Below are positions 9,304-16,913 of a stretch of DNA of 40,334 nucleotides, piece after piece; within the stretch, counting starts at the first letter, position 1; the number at the start of each line of letters is the position of its first letter. The notes beneath the pieces are model-generated. The model was not told the DNA's origin. It saw only the letters and a list, made by a program, of their open reading frames with translations, and made no database searches. Origin of the DNA: Candidatus Dormiibacter inghamiae (lineage in GTDB: Bacteria > Chloroflexota > Dormibacteria > Dormibacterales > Dormibacteraceae); NCBI GenBank assembly GCA_016464825.1, contig JAEKNQ010000018.1:1-40334 (forward strand), written 5' to 3'. The translations under genes were made by a program, and so were the position numbers.

Positions 9304-10782
9304 GCGCAACCTTTCAAGTCTGGGCACCCAGGCCGGAGCGCGTCGAGCTGTGGTTGGAGGGCCGGCGCCTGCCCCTGGAGCGGAAGCCGGAAGGCTGGTG
9401 GAGCTCAACTGTCATCGCTCGGCCGGGGCAGGTCCATGGATTCGTACTGGACGGTGCCGAGCCACTGCCTGATCCGCGCTCGCGCTGGCAGCCACATGGC
9501 GTCCACGGTCTGTCCTGGGTGGACGCTCCGGCGGCCTATGGCTGGTCGGACGCTGATTGGCGAGGCCTGGGTCTCAGCGAAGCAGTGATCTACGAGCTGC
9601 ATACCGGCACCTTCACCGAAGCCGGCACTCTCGAGGGGATCATCGAGAAGCTGCCCCACCTGCTCGGCCTGGGCGTGAACTGCCTGGAGCTGATGCCGGT
9701 GGTGGAGTTTGCGGGTGAGCGAGGCTGGGGTTACGACGGCGTAGACCTGTACGCCCCGCACCACGCGTACGGCGGACCGGAGGCCCTGCGGCGGCTGGTC
9801 GACGCCTGCCATCAGCACGGGTTGGCTGTGGTGCTGGACGTTGTCTACAACCACCTCGGCCCCGAGGGCAACTATCTCGGCAGGTACGGGACTTACTTCA
9901 CGTCGCGTCACCAAACGGGGGGTGCGCGATTTCGTCATCGACAACGCGCTGATATGGCTCCGCGACTACCACGTTGACGGGCTGCGCCTGGACGCGGTGG
10001 GCGCCATCCTCGACTCGTCGGAGCGTCACATTCTGACCGAGCTGGCGGACCGCGTGCATGAGCTGGGCCGGGAGCTCGGCAGGTCGCTCTCCCTCATCGG
10101 CGAGCAGCCCTTCATCGACCCGCCGCTGCTGGCGCTCGGGCTGGATGCCCAGTGGGAAGACGACGTCCATCACTCCCTCCACGTCCATTTCACGGCCGAG
10201 CGCCAGGGTTACTACGCGCCTTACACCGGCAGCCCAGAAGAGCTGGCGGGCCTTTTGCTTGCCCCGCGAGAGCTGGGCGTGCTCTACGAGCGGGTCCTGA
10301 CCTATTCGCAGACCCACGACCAGGTCGGGAATCGAGCCCAGGGTGAGCGCCTCTGTCATCTGGCTTCGCCGCAGCAGTGCCGTTCAGCGGCCGCCCTGAC
10401 TCTGCTCTCGCCCTACGTGCCCATGCTCTTCATGAGTGAGGAATGGGCGGCGTCCACTCCGTTCCAATTCTTCAGCGACCACCGCGATCCGACGATTGCT
10501 CGGCTCGCAACGGAAGGACGGGTGAGGGAGTTCGCCGGCTTCGGCTGGCGGCGGGAGGAGGTGTCCGACCCCCAGGATCCGGCGACTTATCGGCGCTCCA
10601 AGCTCAACTGGTCTGAGCTGGACGCTCCGCCACACCGGGCCATGCTGGCCCACTACAGATCCCTGCTGGCCCAACGCCGCTCACTGCAAGGTCAGCCCTA
10701 CCAGGTGGGCTGGACCGACCAGCCGGCGGCGATCACTTTCAGCCGCGGCAGGCGGCACTGGAGCTGTCCCCTCGACAGTTAG
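9300..10782 (+). pseudogene. treZ: Maltooligosyl trehalose trehalohydrolase, internally deleted and frameshifted
   Basis: TreZ releases free trehalose from maltooligosyl-trehalose. The first frame starts at CTG 9300, overlapping the treY stop as CTGA, with GGAG eight bases upstream. It encodes the E-set domain (TFQVWAPRPERVELWLEG) and early barrel strands (AVIYELHTGTFTEAGT, DVVYNHLGPEGNYLG). After YFT at 9894-9902 the reading must jump to the next frame, where VRDFVIDNALIWLRDYHVDG resumes near 9922. The conserved loop normally found here (TPWG, then N-x-DG and S-x-x-VR) is missing, so about 14 residues seem lost, roughly 41 bases, which also explains the frame change. Catalytic motifs survive downstream: VDGLRLDAV, LIGEQP and SQTHDQVGNRAQGER. 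The C-terminus is also short. It may be a true lesion or an assembly collapse. I place it as a broken treZ with high confidence in family. Confidence 0.85.
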
Positions 10783-11059
10783 TTGGTCGCCCGAGGAAGG
10801 GTTGACGGGCCACCTCGGACGCCGAATAGCGGTAGAGGAGCAGGTGATAGACGTCATGTTCGTCAACACGAAGGCATCACCACGTGCCCTGCGTAGAGGC
10901 CTAGGGGATGCAGGGCAAGTGCCAGTTGATTGGGCTGGCAGTGTGGCACCTTTCGGTGCTGGCGAGGTGACTGGCGGGCCGCCCGCGTCAGCAATCAGCC
11001 TGGGCGCGGCTGAGCTGGTCGAGGTGCGCTACCTGAAATGGCTCTGAGCCAAGACAACC

Positions 11060-11284
11060 TCAGTCGGGTTGCTTGCTGAGCTCCACTCCGTGTTTCTTGG
11101 CGGCCTTCTCGATCCGCTGCTTGGCCTGCCTGCGCTCACCTTCGCTGACGCCTTTCACCTGGTTGAACCGCGCCGACGCATTGCGCACATGGCTCGCGTC
11201 GGTGAGCGGCTCCTTGCGCTCGTTGGGAAAGGCGAAATCGCTGTTCGGCAGCTCGTCCTTCTTCCTGTCGCTCAGTTCACCCAT
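11060..11284 (-). CDS. Small conserved hypothetical protein, DUF6582-like
   Basis: The 74-residue product starts MGELSDRKKDELPNSDFAFP and contains KEPLTDASHVRNASARFNQV, a pattern I recognise from short conserved bacterial proteins of the DUF6582 type: an N-terminal 'pure and corrected for stress'-like PLTD/HVRNA motif, then a basic helix ending in KKHGVEL. No catalytic residues are evident. It is very charged and soluble. The frame continues open upstream of the chosen ATG, but that part has no conservation and the motif starts at this methionine. The ribosome binding site is weak. Function is unknown; homologues are often annotated only as hypothetical. Confidence 0.7.
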   Translation of the reverse strand: MGELSDRKKDELPNSDFAFPNERKEPLTDASHVRNASARFNQVKGVSEGERRQAKQRIEKAAKKHGVELSKQPD

Positions 11285-11484
11285 GGCGAGAGAATAGAAC
11301 AGGCCTGCCTTAAAGAGAGGGCCGTCCCTGGCAACCGCCCCTCTTCGATTGACAAAACGTCGGCTGGATGCGCTGGCCCCGGCCGTGAATTGAGAAGCCC
11401 GAACCCACCCGACGGCAGCCCGGGTGCCCTCTCGGCCAGCGGCGGCGCAGCCCGCACCTGGACCGCTTACCATCAGAGCCCTGT

Positions 11485-12660
11485 ATGCAGGTCTCGACAG
11501 CCCAGGCCATCGAGCGGCGCTTCGATGACATCTCACTGGCCGAGCTACGGCAGCGTCACAGCTACAAGTGGCGGGCGTATCCGGAGGATGTGCTGCCCGC
11601 GTTCGTGGCCGAGATGGACTTCCGGCCGGCCCCTGCCATCGTTCGCTCCCTCACGGCAGCCGCCGAGCTCGGCGACACCGGTTACGCCTGTCCACAGCCC
11701 GAGCTGGGAGAGGCCTACAGCCGCTTCGCGCTGAGCCGCTTGGGCTGGCGGGTCGAGCCAACCGACGTGACACTCTCACCAGATGTGATGTCAGGCATCA
11801 CGGAGCTGCTCAAGCTCGCGCTGACGCCTGGCGACGGGGTGGTGATCAATCCCCCTGTCTACCCGCCCTTCTTCCGCCAGGTGGCGGAGGCAGGCTGCAC
11901 GGTGGTCGAGTCGCCTCTACTCTTGGACGAGGCAGGCTATCACCTGGACCTGAACGGCCTGGAAGCGGCTTTTCGAGGCGGAGCCCGCGCCTTCCTCCTC
12001 TGCAGTCCCCACAACCCGACAGGCATCGTGTACTCGGCGCGGGAGCTGGAGCAGGTGGCCGAGCTGGCTGAGCGGTACGGCGCGCTCGTCTTCTCCGACG
12101 AGATCCACGCGCCGCTCGTGCTGCCCGGCCAGAAGTTCACGCCTTACTTGGCCGCCAGTCCCAAGGCGGCCGCCCAAGGGATTGCCTTCGTCGCCGCCTC
12201 GAAGGGCTGGAACCTCCCTGGCCTGAAGTGCGCGCAGATCGTCAGCCAGTCGACTGAGATGCGAGCGCTGATCGGCCGGCTGCCGCCGAGCTTCGGCGTC
12301 CACGCCGGGCTTTTCGGCATTCTGGCCGCCATCGCCGCCTACGACGAGGGCGGGGACTGGCTGGACCAGGTGCTCAGTGCCGTCCAGAAGAATGGGGACT
12401 TCCTGGCCGAGGCGGTGCGTGAACGCTTCCCGCAAATCCGCTACACACCGCCCACCGCCACCTACCTAGCCTGGCTGGACTGCCGCGACTTGAACCTGCC
12501 CGAAGAGGCTGTCGACCACTTCCTGAAGCAAGGCCGCGTCGCGCTGGGCGGCGGCCCGCCCTATGGCAGCACCGGCTGCGGCCACCTGCGGGTCAATATC
12601 GGCACCACTGCCGCGATCTTGGAGCAGGTGCTCGAGCGGATGGAGACGGCTCTCCGCTAG
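11485..12660 (+). CDS. PLP-dependent C-S lyase/aminotransferase, MalY/PatB type
   Basis: This is a fold-type I PLP enzyme of 391 residues. It shows AEMDFRPAPAI (42-52), GYACPQPELGEAYSRF (66-81), LLCSPHNPTGIVYS (171-184), FSDEIHAPLVLPG (203-215) and the PLP-binding lysine K240 in AASKGWNLPGLKCA. The MDF near the N-terminus and DEIHAPL are typical of the MalY/PatB group, which cleaves cystathionine and other cysteine S-conjugates to pyruvate, ammonia and a thiol. Some relatives are true aminotransferases, so substrate is uncertain. The stop codon is shared, within the palindrome CTAG at 12657-12660, with the convergent pyrophosphatase gene. It seems to be a single-gene unit. Confidence 0.88.
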   Translation: MQVSTAQAIERRFDDISLAELRQRHSYKWRAYPEDVLPAFVAEMDFRPAPAIVRSLTAAAELGDTGYACPQPELGEAYSRFALSRLGWRVEPTDVTLSPDVMSGITELLKLALTPGDGVVINPPVYPPFFRQVAEAGCTVVESPLLLDEAGYHLDLNGLEAAFRGGARAFLLCSPHNPTGIVYSARELEQVAELAERYGALVFSDEIHAPLVLPGQKFTPYLAASPKAAAQGIAFVAASKGWNLPGLKCAQIVSQSTEMRALIGRLPPSFGVHAGLFGILAAIAAYDEGGDWLDQVLSAVQKNGDFLAEAVRERFPQIRYTPPTATYLAWLDCRDLNLPEEAVDHFLKQGRVALGGGPPYGSTGCGHLRVNIGTTAAILEQVLERMETALR

Positions 12661-13157
12661 CCCTCCGGCTCGTCCTGACGACGGGCACTGTAGCGCTCCT
12701 GAGCCCGCCGGATCTCCTCCTCGGCTCCCTCCCGGCTGGTCCAGTCGCCCACTGTGGTCGCCTCGCCCTCCTCCAGATCCTTGTAGATGTCGAAGAAGTG
12801 GGCGATCTCCTTCAAAAAGGGCCGGGGCACGTCGCTCAGATCGAACCACCCCTGCCTTTGATCCCAGACGGGAACCGCCAGGATCTTATGATCGGGACCC
12901 TTCTCGTCTTGCATGGCGAAGATGCCGATGGCGCGGCAGCGGATGCGGCAGCCGGGGAACGTGGGTTCGCGCAGCATCACCAGCACGTCGAGGGGATCGC
13001 CATCCTCCGCCCACGTGTGCTCGATATAGCCGTATTCGGCCGGATAGCGGGTGGCCGTGAACAGCTCCCGATCCAGGTGGATGATCCCCGTCTCGTGGTT
13101 GACCTCGTACTTGTTGCGGCTGCCCTTCGGCACCTCGACGATCACTTCAAACTCCAT
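12657..13157 (-). CDS. ppa: Inorganic pyrophosphatase (soluble, family I)
   Basis: Family I pyrophosphatase hydrolyses PPi to two phosphates and so pulls biosynthetic reactions forward. The 166-residue product has EVPKGSRNKYEVNHETG (8-24), the tyrosine-rich YPAEYGYIEHTWAEDG stretch (38-53) and the signature DGDPLDVLV (52-60) with metal-binding D52, D54 and D57. It continues with KDLEEGEATTVGDW near the C-terminus. Length is normal for a bacterial hexameric enzyme. The gene converges on the PatB-like gene with overlapping stops. Its start lies 84 bases from the divergent SDR gene. Confidence is very high. Confidence 0.97.
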   Translation of the reverse strand: MEFEVIVEVPKGSRNKYEVNHETGIIHLDRELFTATRYPAEYGYIEHTWAEDGDPLDVLVMLREPTFPGCRIRCRAIGIFAMQDEKGPDHKILAVPVWDQRQGWFDLSDVPRPFLKEIAHFFDIYKDLEEGEATTVGDWTSREGAEEEIRRAQERYSARRQDEPEG

Positions 13158-13241
13158 TGCCAGCTGATTGTGCCCCCCTCGACAGCTCGGTGCCGCGCTC
13201 CGTCAGTTCCTGAGCGGCCGCGGCGGTGATACAGTCCCCCG

Positions 13242-14000
13242 GTGGAGACGCTGAAGGGGCAAACTGCGCTCGTGACCGGCGGGGGCCGGGGGATCGGGCG
13301 GTCAGTCGCCCTCGCCTTCGCCCGGGCCGGAGCGCAGGTCGCCGTCGCCGCCCGTACCCAGACGGAGATCGCCGCCGTCGCCGGCGAATGCGGCGGCCTG
13401 GCCGTCCAGCTCGACGTGACAGACGAGAATGGCTGCGCCGAGGCGGTGGGGCGAGTGGAGCGCGAGTTCGGCCGCCTGGACATCTTGGTCAACAACGCAG
13501 GCGTGGCCACGTCGCACAAGTTCACCGAGCTGGACACGGCCAGCTGGCGGCGAACGCTGGCGGTGGACCTGGAAGGCCCCTTCTTCCTGACTCGCGCCGC
13601 GGTACCCGGAATGCTCCAGCGCGGCTCCGGCGCCGTCATCGCCATCGCCTCGGTGGCGAGCCGGACCGGCGCTCCCTACATCGCCGCCTACACAGCCGCC
13701 AAGCATGGACTGCTCGGCCTGATGCGCTCGCTCGCTGCCGAGTACGCCGCCCGGGGCCTCACTTTCAACTGTGTCTGCCCCGGCTACGTCGACACGCCCA
13801 TGACCCAGATGACCCTGGACACCATTGTGGCCAAGACGGGCCGGAGCCGCGAGGAGGCGCTGAAGCCGCTGCTCACACCCCAGCGCCGGCTGGTGAAGCC
13901 AGAGGAGGTGGCGGCGGTCTGCCTATTGCTGGCCTCAGAGGCGGGCCGGGGCATCAACGGCCAGGCGATCAACGTGGATGGTGGTCTGGTCCAGTCCTGA
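13242..14000 (+). CDS. Short-chain dehydrogenase/reductase (SDR)
   Basis: The 252-residue classical SDR starts at GTG. It has the NAD(P)-binding TGGGRGIG (12-19), NNAGVA (84-89), and catalytic S137, Y150 and K154 (YTAAK). AARTQ after the second strand gives an arginine that often marks NADPH preference. The region PGYVDTPMTQMT (180-191) followed by RSREEALKPLLTPQRRLVKPEEVA resembles 3-hydroxybutyrate or 3-hydroxyacyl-CoA dehydrogenases more than FabG, but that is only pattern likeness. The protein is soluble and full length. It stands alone, divergent from ppa and convergent with the MocR gene. The substrate is unknown. Confidence 0.88.
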   Translation: METLKGQTALVTGGGRGIGRSVALAFARAGAQVAVAARTQTEIAAVAGECGGLAVQLDVTDENGCAEAVGRVEREFGRLDILVNNAGVATSHKFTELDTASWRRTLAVDLEGPFFLTRAAVPGMLQRGSGAVIAIASVASRTGAPYIAAYTAAKHGLLGLMRSLAAEYAARGLTFNCVCPGYVDTPMTQMTLDTIVAKTGRSREEALKPLLTPQRRLVKPEEVAAVCLLLASEAGRGINGQAINVDGGLVQS

Positions 14001-14077
14001 CCAGCCAGTCACGGGTCGCGCCCAGCCAGGCAGCTTGTGGCGGGCCCGAGTCCCCGCGGCGGCAGCCGCGGAGGAAG

Positions 14078-15415
14078 TCAGCCTGAGCGCGTCCTCGGCG
14101 CCGGCACCGCCTGGCTCGCCAGCGCCGCCGCGATCTCCTGTGCTTCGCCGGCTTGCATGGCGCCCATGGAGATCCGGATGCCAGGCCCGCTGCGAAGGCG
14201 GAAGCGTTCCCCGGCCGAAGCCGCCCAGCCGGCTCGGAGCAGCCTGGCCAGGGCCTCATTCTCGTCGGGCACCTCCGCCCAAACATTGAGGCCTGAGCGA
14301 CCGTGGGCGGAGATCCTCTGCTCGGCGAGGGCGGAGATCAGCGCCTCCCGGCGCTGGCCGTACTCCTTGGCCGCCGCCTCGACCAATCGCTGAACGCCGG
14401 GGTCGCGCGACATCTCCGCCACCAGTCCCTGAAGCAGCCGGCTGACCCAGCCAGCGCCTAGACGCTGGCGGCCCACCAGCCGGGAGATGGTCACCGCGTC
14501 CCCAGCCACGACCGCGACTCGCAGGTCAGGCCCCAGCGCTTTGGATGTGGAGCGAACCACAGCCCAATGCTCCTGGCTGCCTGTCACAGTGTGGCTCTCG
14601 GCTCCGGAGGCCGCGCCAAAATGATCATCCTCGATCAGCAGAACTTGGGGCCTTTCTGCCAACACCTCTCGCAGTTCAGCCGCACGCCGGGCGTCCAGCG
14701 CCGCCCCTGTCGGATTCTGAGCCCGGGGCGTGACCACAATTGCCGAGAGCTGCCGCAAAGACGCCTCGAGCTCCTCTGGCCGGAGTCCGAAATCGTCGAC
14801 AGCTATCGGCTCGGGGACCAAACCGAGGGCGAGGATCAGGTCGAAGAGGGAGTGGAAGCCGGGATCCTCCACGCCCACGCGAGCGCCGGGGTGCAGGTGG
14901 GCAACGAGGGTTCTTTCGATCCCGTCCAGCCCTCCTCCGGCGACCGCCAGGAAATTGGGCTCGATGCTGTCAGCTCGGAAGCTTGCGGCGGCCAGATCGA
15001 GGAGGTCCGCCACGTAGGGGCTCTCGCCGTAGAGCCACTGCCGGCACCTGAGCCTTTGCAGAAAATCGGGCAACGCAGGCAGGAAGGCAGGATCAGGATT
15101 GCCGGTGCTGAGATCACGCACTCCAGCTGGGACGTCGGCCACAGAACGCGAGGCCAAAGGCGGCCGGGGGCTTACCTGAGTGCCGCGCCTCCCCGACGCA
15201 GTAACCAGTCCGCGCCGCTGGAGGTCCCGGTAGGCGGCTTGAACAGTCGTCGGGCTGAGGGACAGGTCTTGCGCCAGGCGCCGCACCGGCGGCAGTGCGT
15301 CGAGGGGTCGCAGCTTGCCGGTTCTGATGGCGTCCTCGACGCTCGAGCTGATCTCGCCCGCCCTGCTGCCTCTGATAGCCACCAGGGCGGAGGGATCAGA
15401 GCCAATGGTTCGCAT
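14078..15415 (-). CDS. MocR-family regulator (GntR helix-turn-helix fused to aminotransferase domain)
   Basis: MocR proteins sense PLP, amino acids or related ligands with an inactive aminotransferase domain and control neighbouring genes. Residues about 18-82 form a GntR winged helix (LPPVRRLAQDLSLSPTTVQA and YRDLQRRGLV). Residues about 100-440 form the fold-type I domain, with N234 in RAQNPTGA, D264 in IEDDHF and PLP lysine K292 in STSKALGPDLR. The 445-residue length is normal. The ATG has no ribosome binding site, and a TACATA box sits about nine bases upstream on the minus strand, so the mRNA may be leaderless. The gene is divergent from an FMN-binding split-barrel gene, a common MocR arrangement, so it probably controls that gene and itself. 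Confidence 0.9.
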   Translation of the reverse strand: MRTIGSDPSALVAIRGSRAGEISSSVEDAIRTGKLRPLDALPPVRRLAQDLSLSPTTVQAAYRDLQRRGLVTASGRRGTQVSPRPPLASRSVADVPAGVRDLSTGNPDPAFLPALPDFLQRLRCRQWLYGESPYVADLLDLAAASFRADSIEPNFLAVAGGGLDGIERTLVAHLHPGARVGVEDPGFHSLFDLILALGLVPEPIAVDDFGLRPEELEASLRQLSAIVVTPRAQNPTGAALDARRAAELREVLAERPQVLLIEDDHFGAASGAESHTVTGSQEHWAVVRSTSKALGPDLRVAVVAGDAVTISRLVGRQRLGAGWVSRLLQGLVAEMSRDPGVQRLVEAAAKEYGQRREALISALAEQRISAHGRSGLNVWAEVPDENEALARLLRAGWAASAGERFRLRSGPGIRISMGAMQAGEAQEIAAALASQAVPAPRTRSG

Positions 15416-15418
15416 AAG

Positions 15419-15430
15419 TGTTATGTAACA
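15419..15430. promoter_or_regulatory. Candidate MocR operator (inverted repeat)
   Basis: TGTTA and TAACA are perfect five-base inverted arms separated by TG. The site lies directly upstream of the MocR start, over its likely -10 region, which would suit autorepression by the GntR-type domain. Binding is inferred, not shown. Confidence 0.45.
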
Positions 15431-15468
15431 GCCGGCGCTTGTCCGAGGTCACTTCCCAATGAGAGTGG

Positions 15469-15510
15469 TACAATATAGGGACAAAGCAATTACGTACTAA
15501 CACAAGGAGA
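15469..15510 (+). promoter_or_regulatory. Promoter -10 and strong ribosome binding site for the sORF/FMN gene pair
   Basis: A TACAAT hexamer at 15469-15474 is a good -10 box, standing out in an AT-rich island of an otherwise GC-rich window. No good -35 lies 16-18 bases upstream, which suits an activator-dependent promoter, as often found at MocR targets. AAGGAGA at 15504-15510 is the strongest ribosome binding site of the region and is six bases before the ATG at 15517. Confidence 0.6.
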
Positions 15511-15516
15511 TTTCTA

Positions 15517-15606
15517 ATGTACATGACAGCAGGTTTCCTGGGCATGCTGGCCGACGTTCGCCGCCGCGAGGACCTCGCTCGGCTCGATCGGGATTGGGCC
15601 CGCTAA
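15517..15606 (+). CDS. Small 29-residue ORF, possible leader peptide or small protein
   Basis: The ATG at 15517 follows a near-ideal ribosome binding site, and the ORF ends with TAA at 15604-15606, only three bases before the GTG of the FMN-binding gene. The product begins MYMTAGFLGMLADV, then becomes highly charged and Arg/Asp-rich (RRREDLARLDRDW). It could form a short amphipathic helix. I do not recognise it. The position suggests translational coupling: the FMN gene has no ribosome binding site of its own. It may be a true small protein, a regulatory leader, or simply a translation-delivery ORF. Codon use agrees with its neighbours. Confidence 0.6.
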   Translation: MYMTAGFLGMLADVRRREDLARLDRDWAR

Positions 15607-15609
15607 GCG

Positions 15610-16290
15610 GTGCCTGAGGCGCCAGCACCTAGCTCCCGGAACCTGGTCCGCCGGCACCCGGAGCGCGCCCGCTATGAAGCGCAGTTGGTGGAGGCGATCC
15701 TCGATGAAGCGATGATTTGCCACCTAGGCTTCATCGCGGAGGGCGTTCCTTACGTGGTTCCCACCATGTACGCCCGTGCTGGGAACCGGGTCTACATCCA
15801 CGGCTCACCAGCCTCGCGAATGCTGCAGACTGCGGCCGGCTCGGCGGACGTCTGTCTGACAGTTACGCTCCTTGACGGCCTCGTCATGGCTCGCTCGGCC
15901 TTTCATCACTCGATGAACTACAGGTCGGTAATGATTCTGGGCCGTGCCCGCCAGGTGTTAGACCCCGCCGAGAAGATGGCAGCCTTCGAGCGGCTGGTCG
16001 AGCATGTCTGTCGGGGCCGCTGGGCGGAGGTGAGACAGCCCTCGGCCAAGGAGCTGAATAGCACAACCGTGCTGGCCCTGGCGCTGGAGGAAGCGTCAGC
16101 CAAGCTGCGCAGCGGTGGCCCCAGCTTGCCCGAGGCCGACGAGGGCGTCAGCGTGTGGGCGGGAGAGATTCCCCTCCGGACGGTGGCGCTGCCGCCAGCC
16201 GGCGAAGATCAGCCGGCCGGAGCCGCCGGCTCGCACATAGTGACCTACAGCCGGCCTGGCTGGACTGCGCCACCAGATCCCGCCGGCTGA
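15610..16290 (+). CDS. Pyridoxamine 5'-phosphate oxidase family FMN-binding protein
   Basis: The 226-residue product matches NimA-like, FMN-binding split-barrel proteins. Conserved pieces are RRHPERARYEAQLVEAILDE (14-33), CHLGFIAEGVPYVVPTMYAR, VYIHGSPASRML and VMARSAFHHSMNYRSVMILG. Such proteins bind FMN or a related flavin and have been tied to nitroimidazole reduction or to vitamin B6 chemistry, but most have unknown substrates. It starts at GTG right after the 29-codon ORF. The divergent MocR regulator suggests a link to PLP, amino acid or flavin metabolism. There is no signal peptide or membrane segment. Confidence 0.85.
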   Translation: MPEAPAPSSRNLVRRHPERARYEAQLVEAILDEAMICHLGFIAEGVPYVVPTMYARAGNRVYIHGSPASRMLQTAAGSADVCLTVTLLDGLVMARSAFHHSMNYRSVMILGRARQVLDPAEKMAAFERLVEHVCRGRWAEVRQPSAKELNSTTVLALALEEASAKLRSGGPSLPEADEGVSVWAGEIPLRTVALPPAGEDQPAGAAGSHIVTYSRPGWTAPPDPAG

Positions 16291-16300
16291 AGGTCCAGAG

Positions 16301-16723
16301 CTAGTACCCGACTTCGGCCTTCTTCTTGAGTCCCTCGAGCACCGAGTCGAAAGTCTTCAGGATGGTGCCGCCCATCAGGCGTCCGACCACCGGGCTGAGC
16401 AGGCCGCGCGCTTCAAACCCCTGAGAGATCCGGGTTCCGCTTCCGATCGGCGTGACAGTTGCTCGGATAGCCATCTTGGTGCCGGGCATGGCGGTGCTCT
16501 CCAGCTCGAACGACTTCGCGGCCTCGAAATGAGTCACCACTACGTCGTGCTTGCCGCCTGATCGGGTATCGATCATGCCTGTAGTCCCTACCGCCAGCGC
16601 GCCATTGAGCCTCGACTCCTTCATGTCGGGATTCCATTCCGGCCAGCTGTTCACATCGGACCAGATGCGCCAGACCTCGGTTGGCCCCGCACTCGTTTCC
16701 AACGATGCCTCGCGAAACGCCAT
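16301..16723 (-). CDS. SRPBCC (START-like) family protein
   Basis: The 140-residue product has the helix-grip layout of polyketide cyclase/dehydrase-like proteins: FREASLETSAGPTEVWRIWS, then DVNSWPEWNPDMKESRLNG, a run of beta strands, and a long C-terminal helix (LKTFDSVLEGLKKKAE). These small proteins bind hydrophobic ligands. I chose the ATG at 16723 because AAGGAG is then at nine bases' spacing, whereas it directly abuts the upstream ATG at 16732. The gene converges on the FMN gene with a ten-base gap. The ligand is unknown. Confidence 0.82.
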   Translation of the reverse strand: MAFREASLETSAGPTEVWRIWSDVNSWPEWNPDMKESRLNGALAVGTTGMIDTRSGGKHDVVVTHFEAAKSFELESTAMPGTKMAIRATVTPIGSGTRISQGFEARGLLSPVVGRLMGGTILKTFDSVLEGLKKKAEVGY

Positions 16724-16913
16724 CGCCCTCATCTCCTTGGCCGAGTCAGCTCGGCCCTCGGCACCTCCTGCTCGTCGTCCCTACTGGAGGCACAGGTTAC
16801 CGGAGGAGCTCAAAGCTGCCGATCAGTTTGCGCTGCCTCCGAAGCAGCGGACCTTTGGTAAGGTGAGGCTCTGCCGCCGCTCGAAATAGAGCGACGGTCG
16901 GGGGTAGCTCAAT

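Noticed and set aside
10802..11047. 81-codon plus-strand frame after treZ
   Set aside because: No recognisable motif or hydrophobic pattern and no ribosome binding site at usual spacing; most likely open by chance at high GC, perhaps including eroded treZ 3' sequence.
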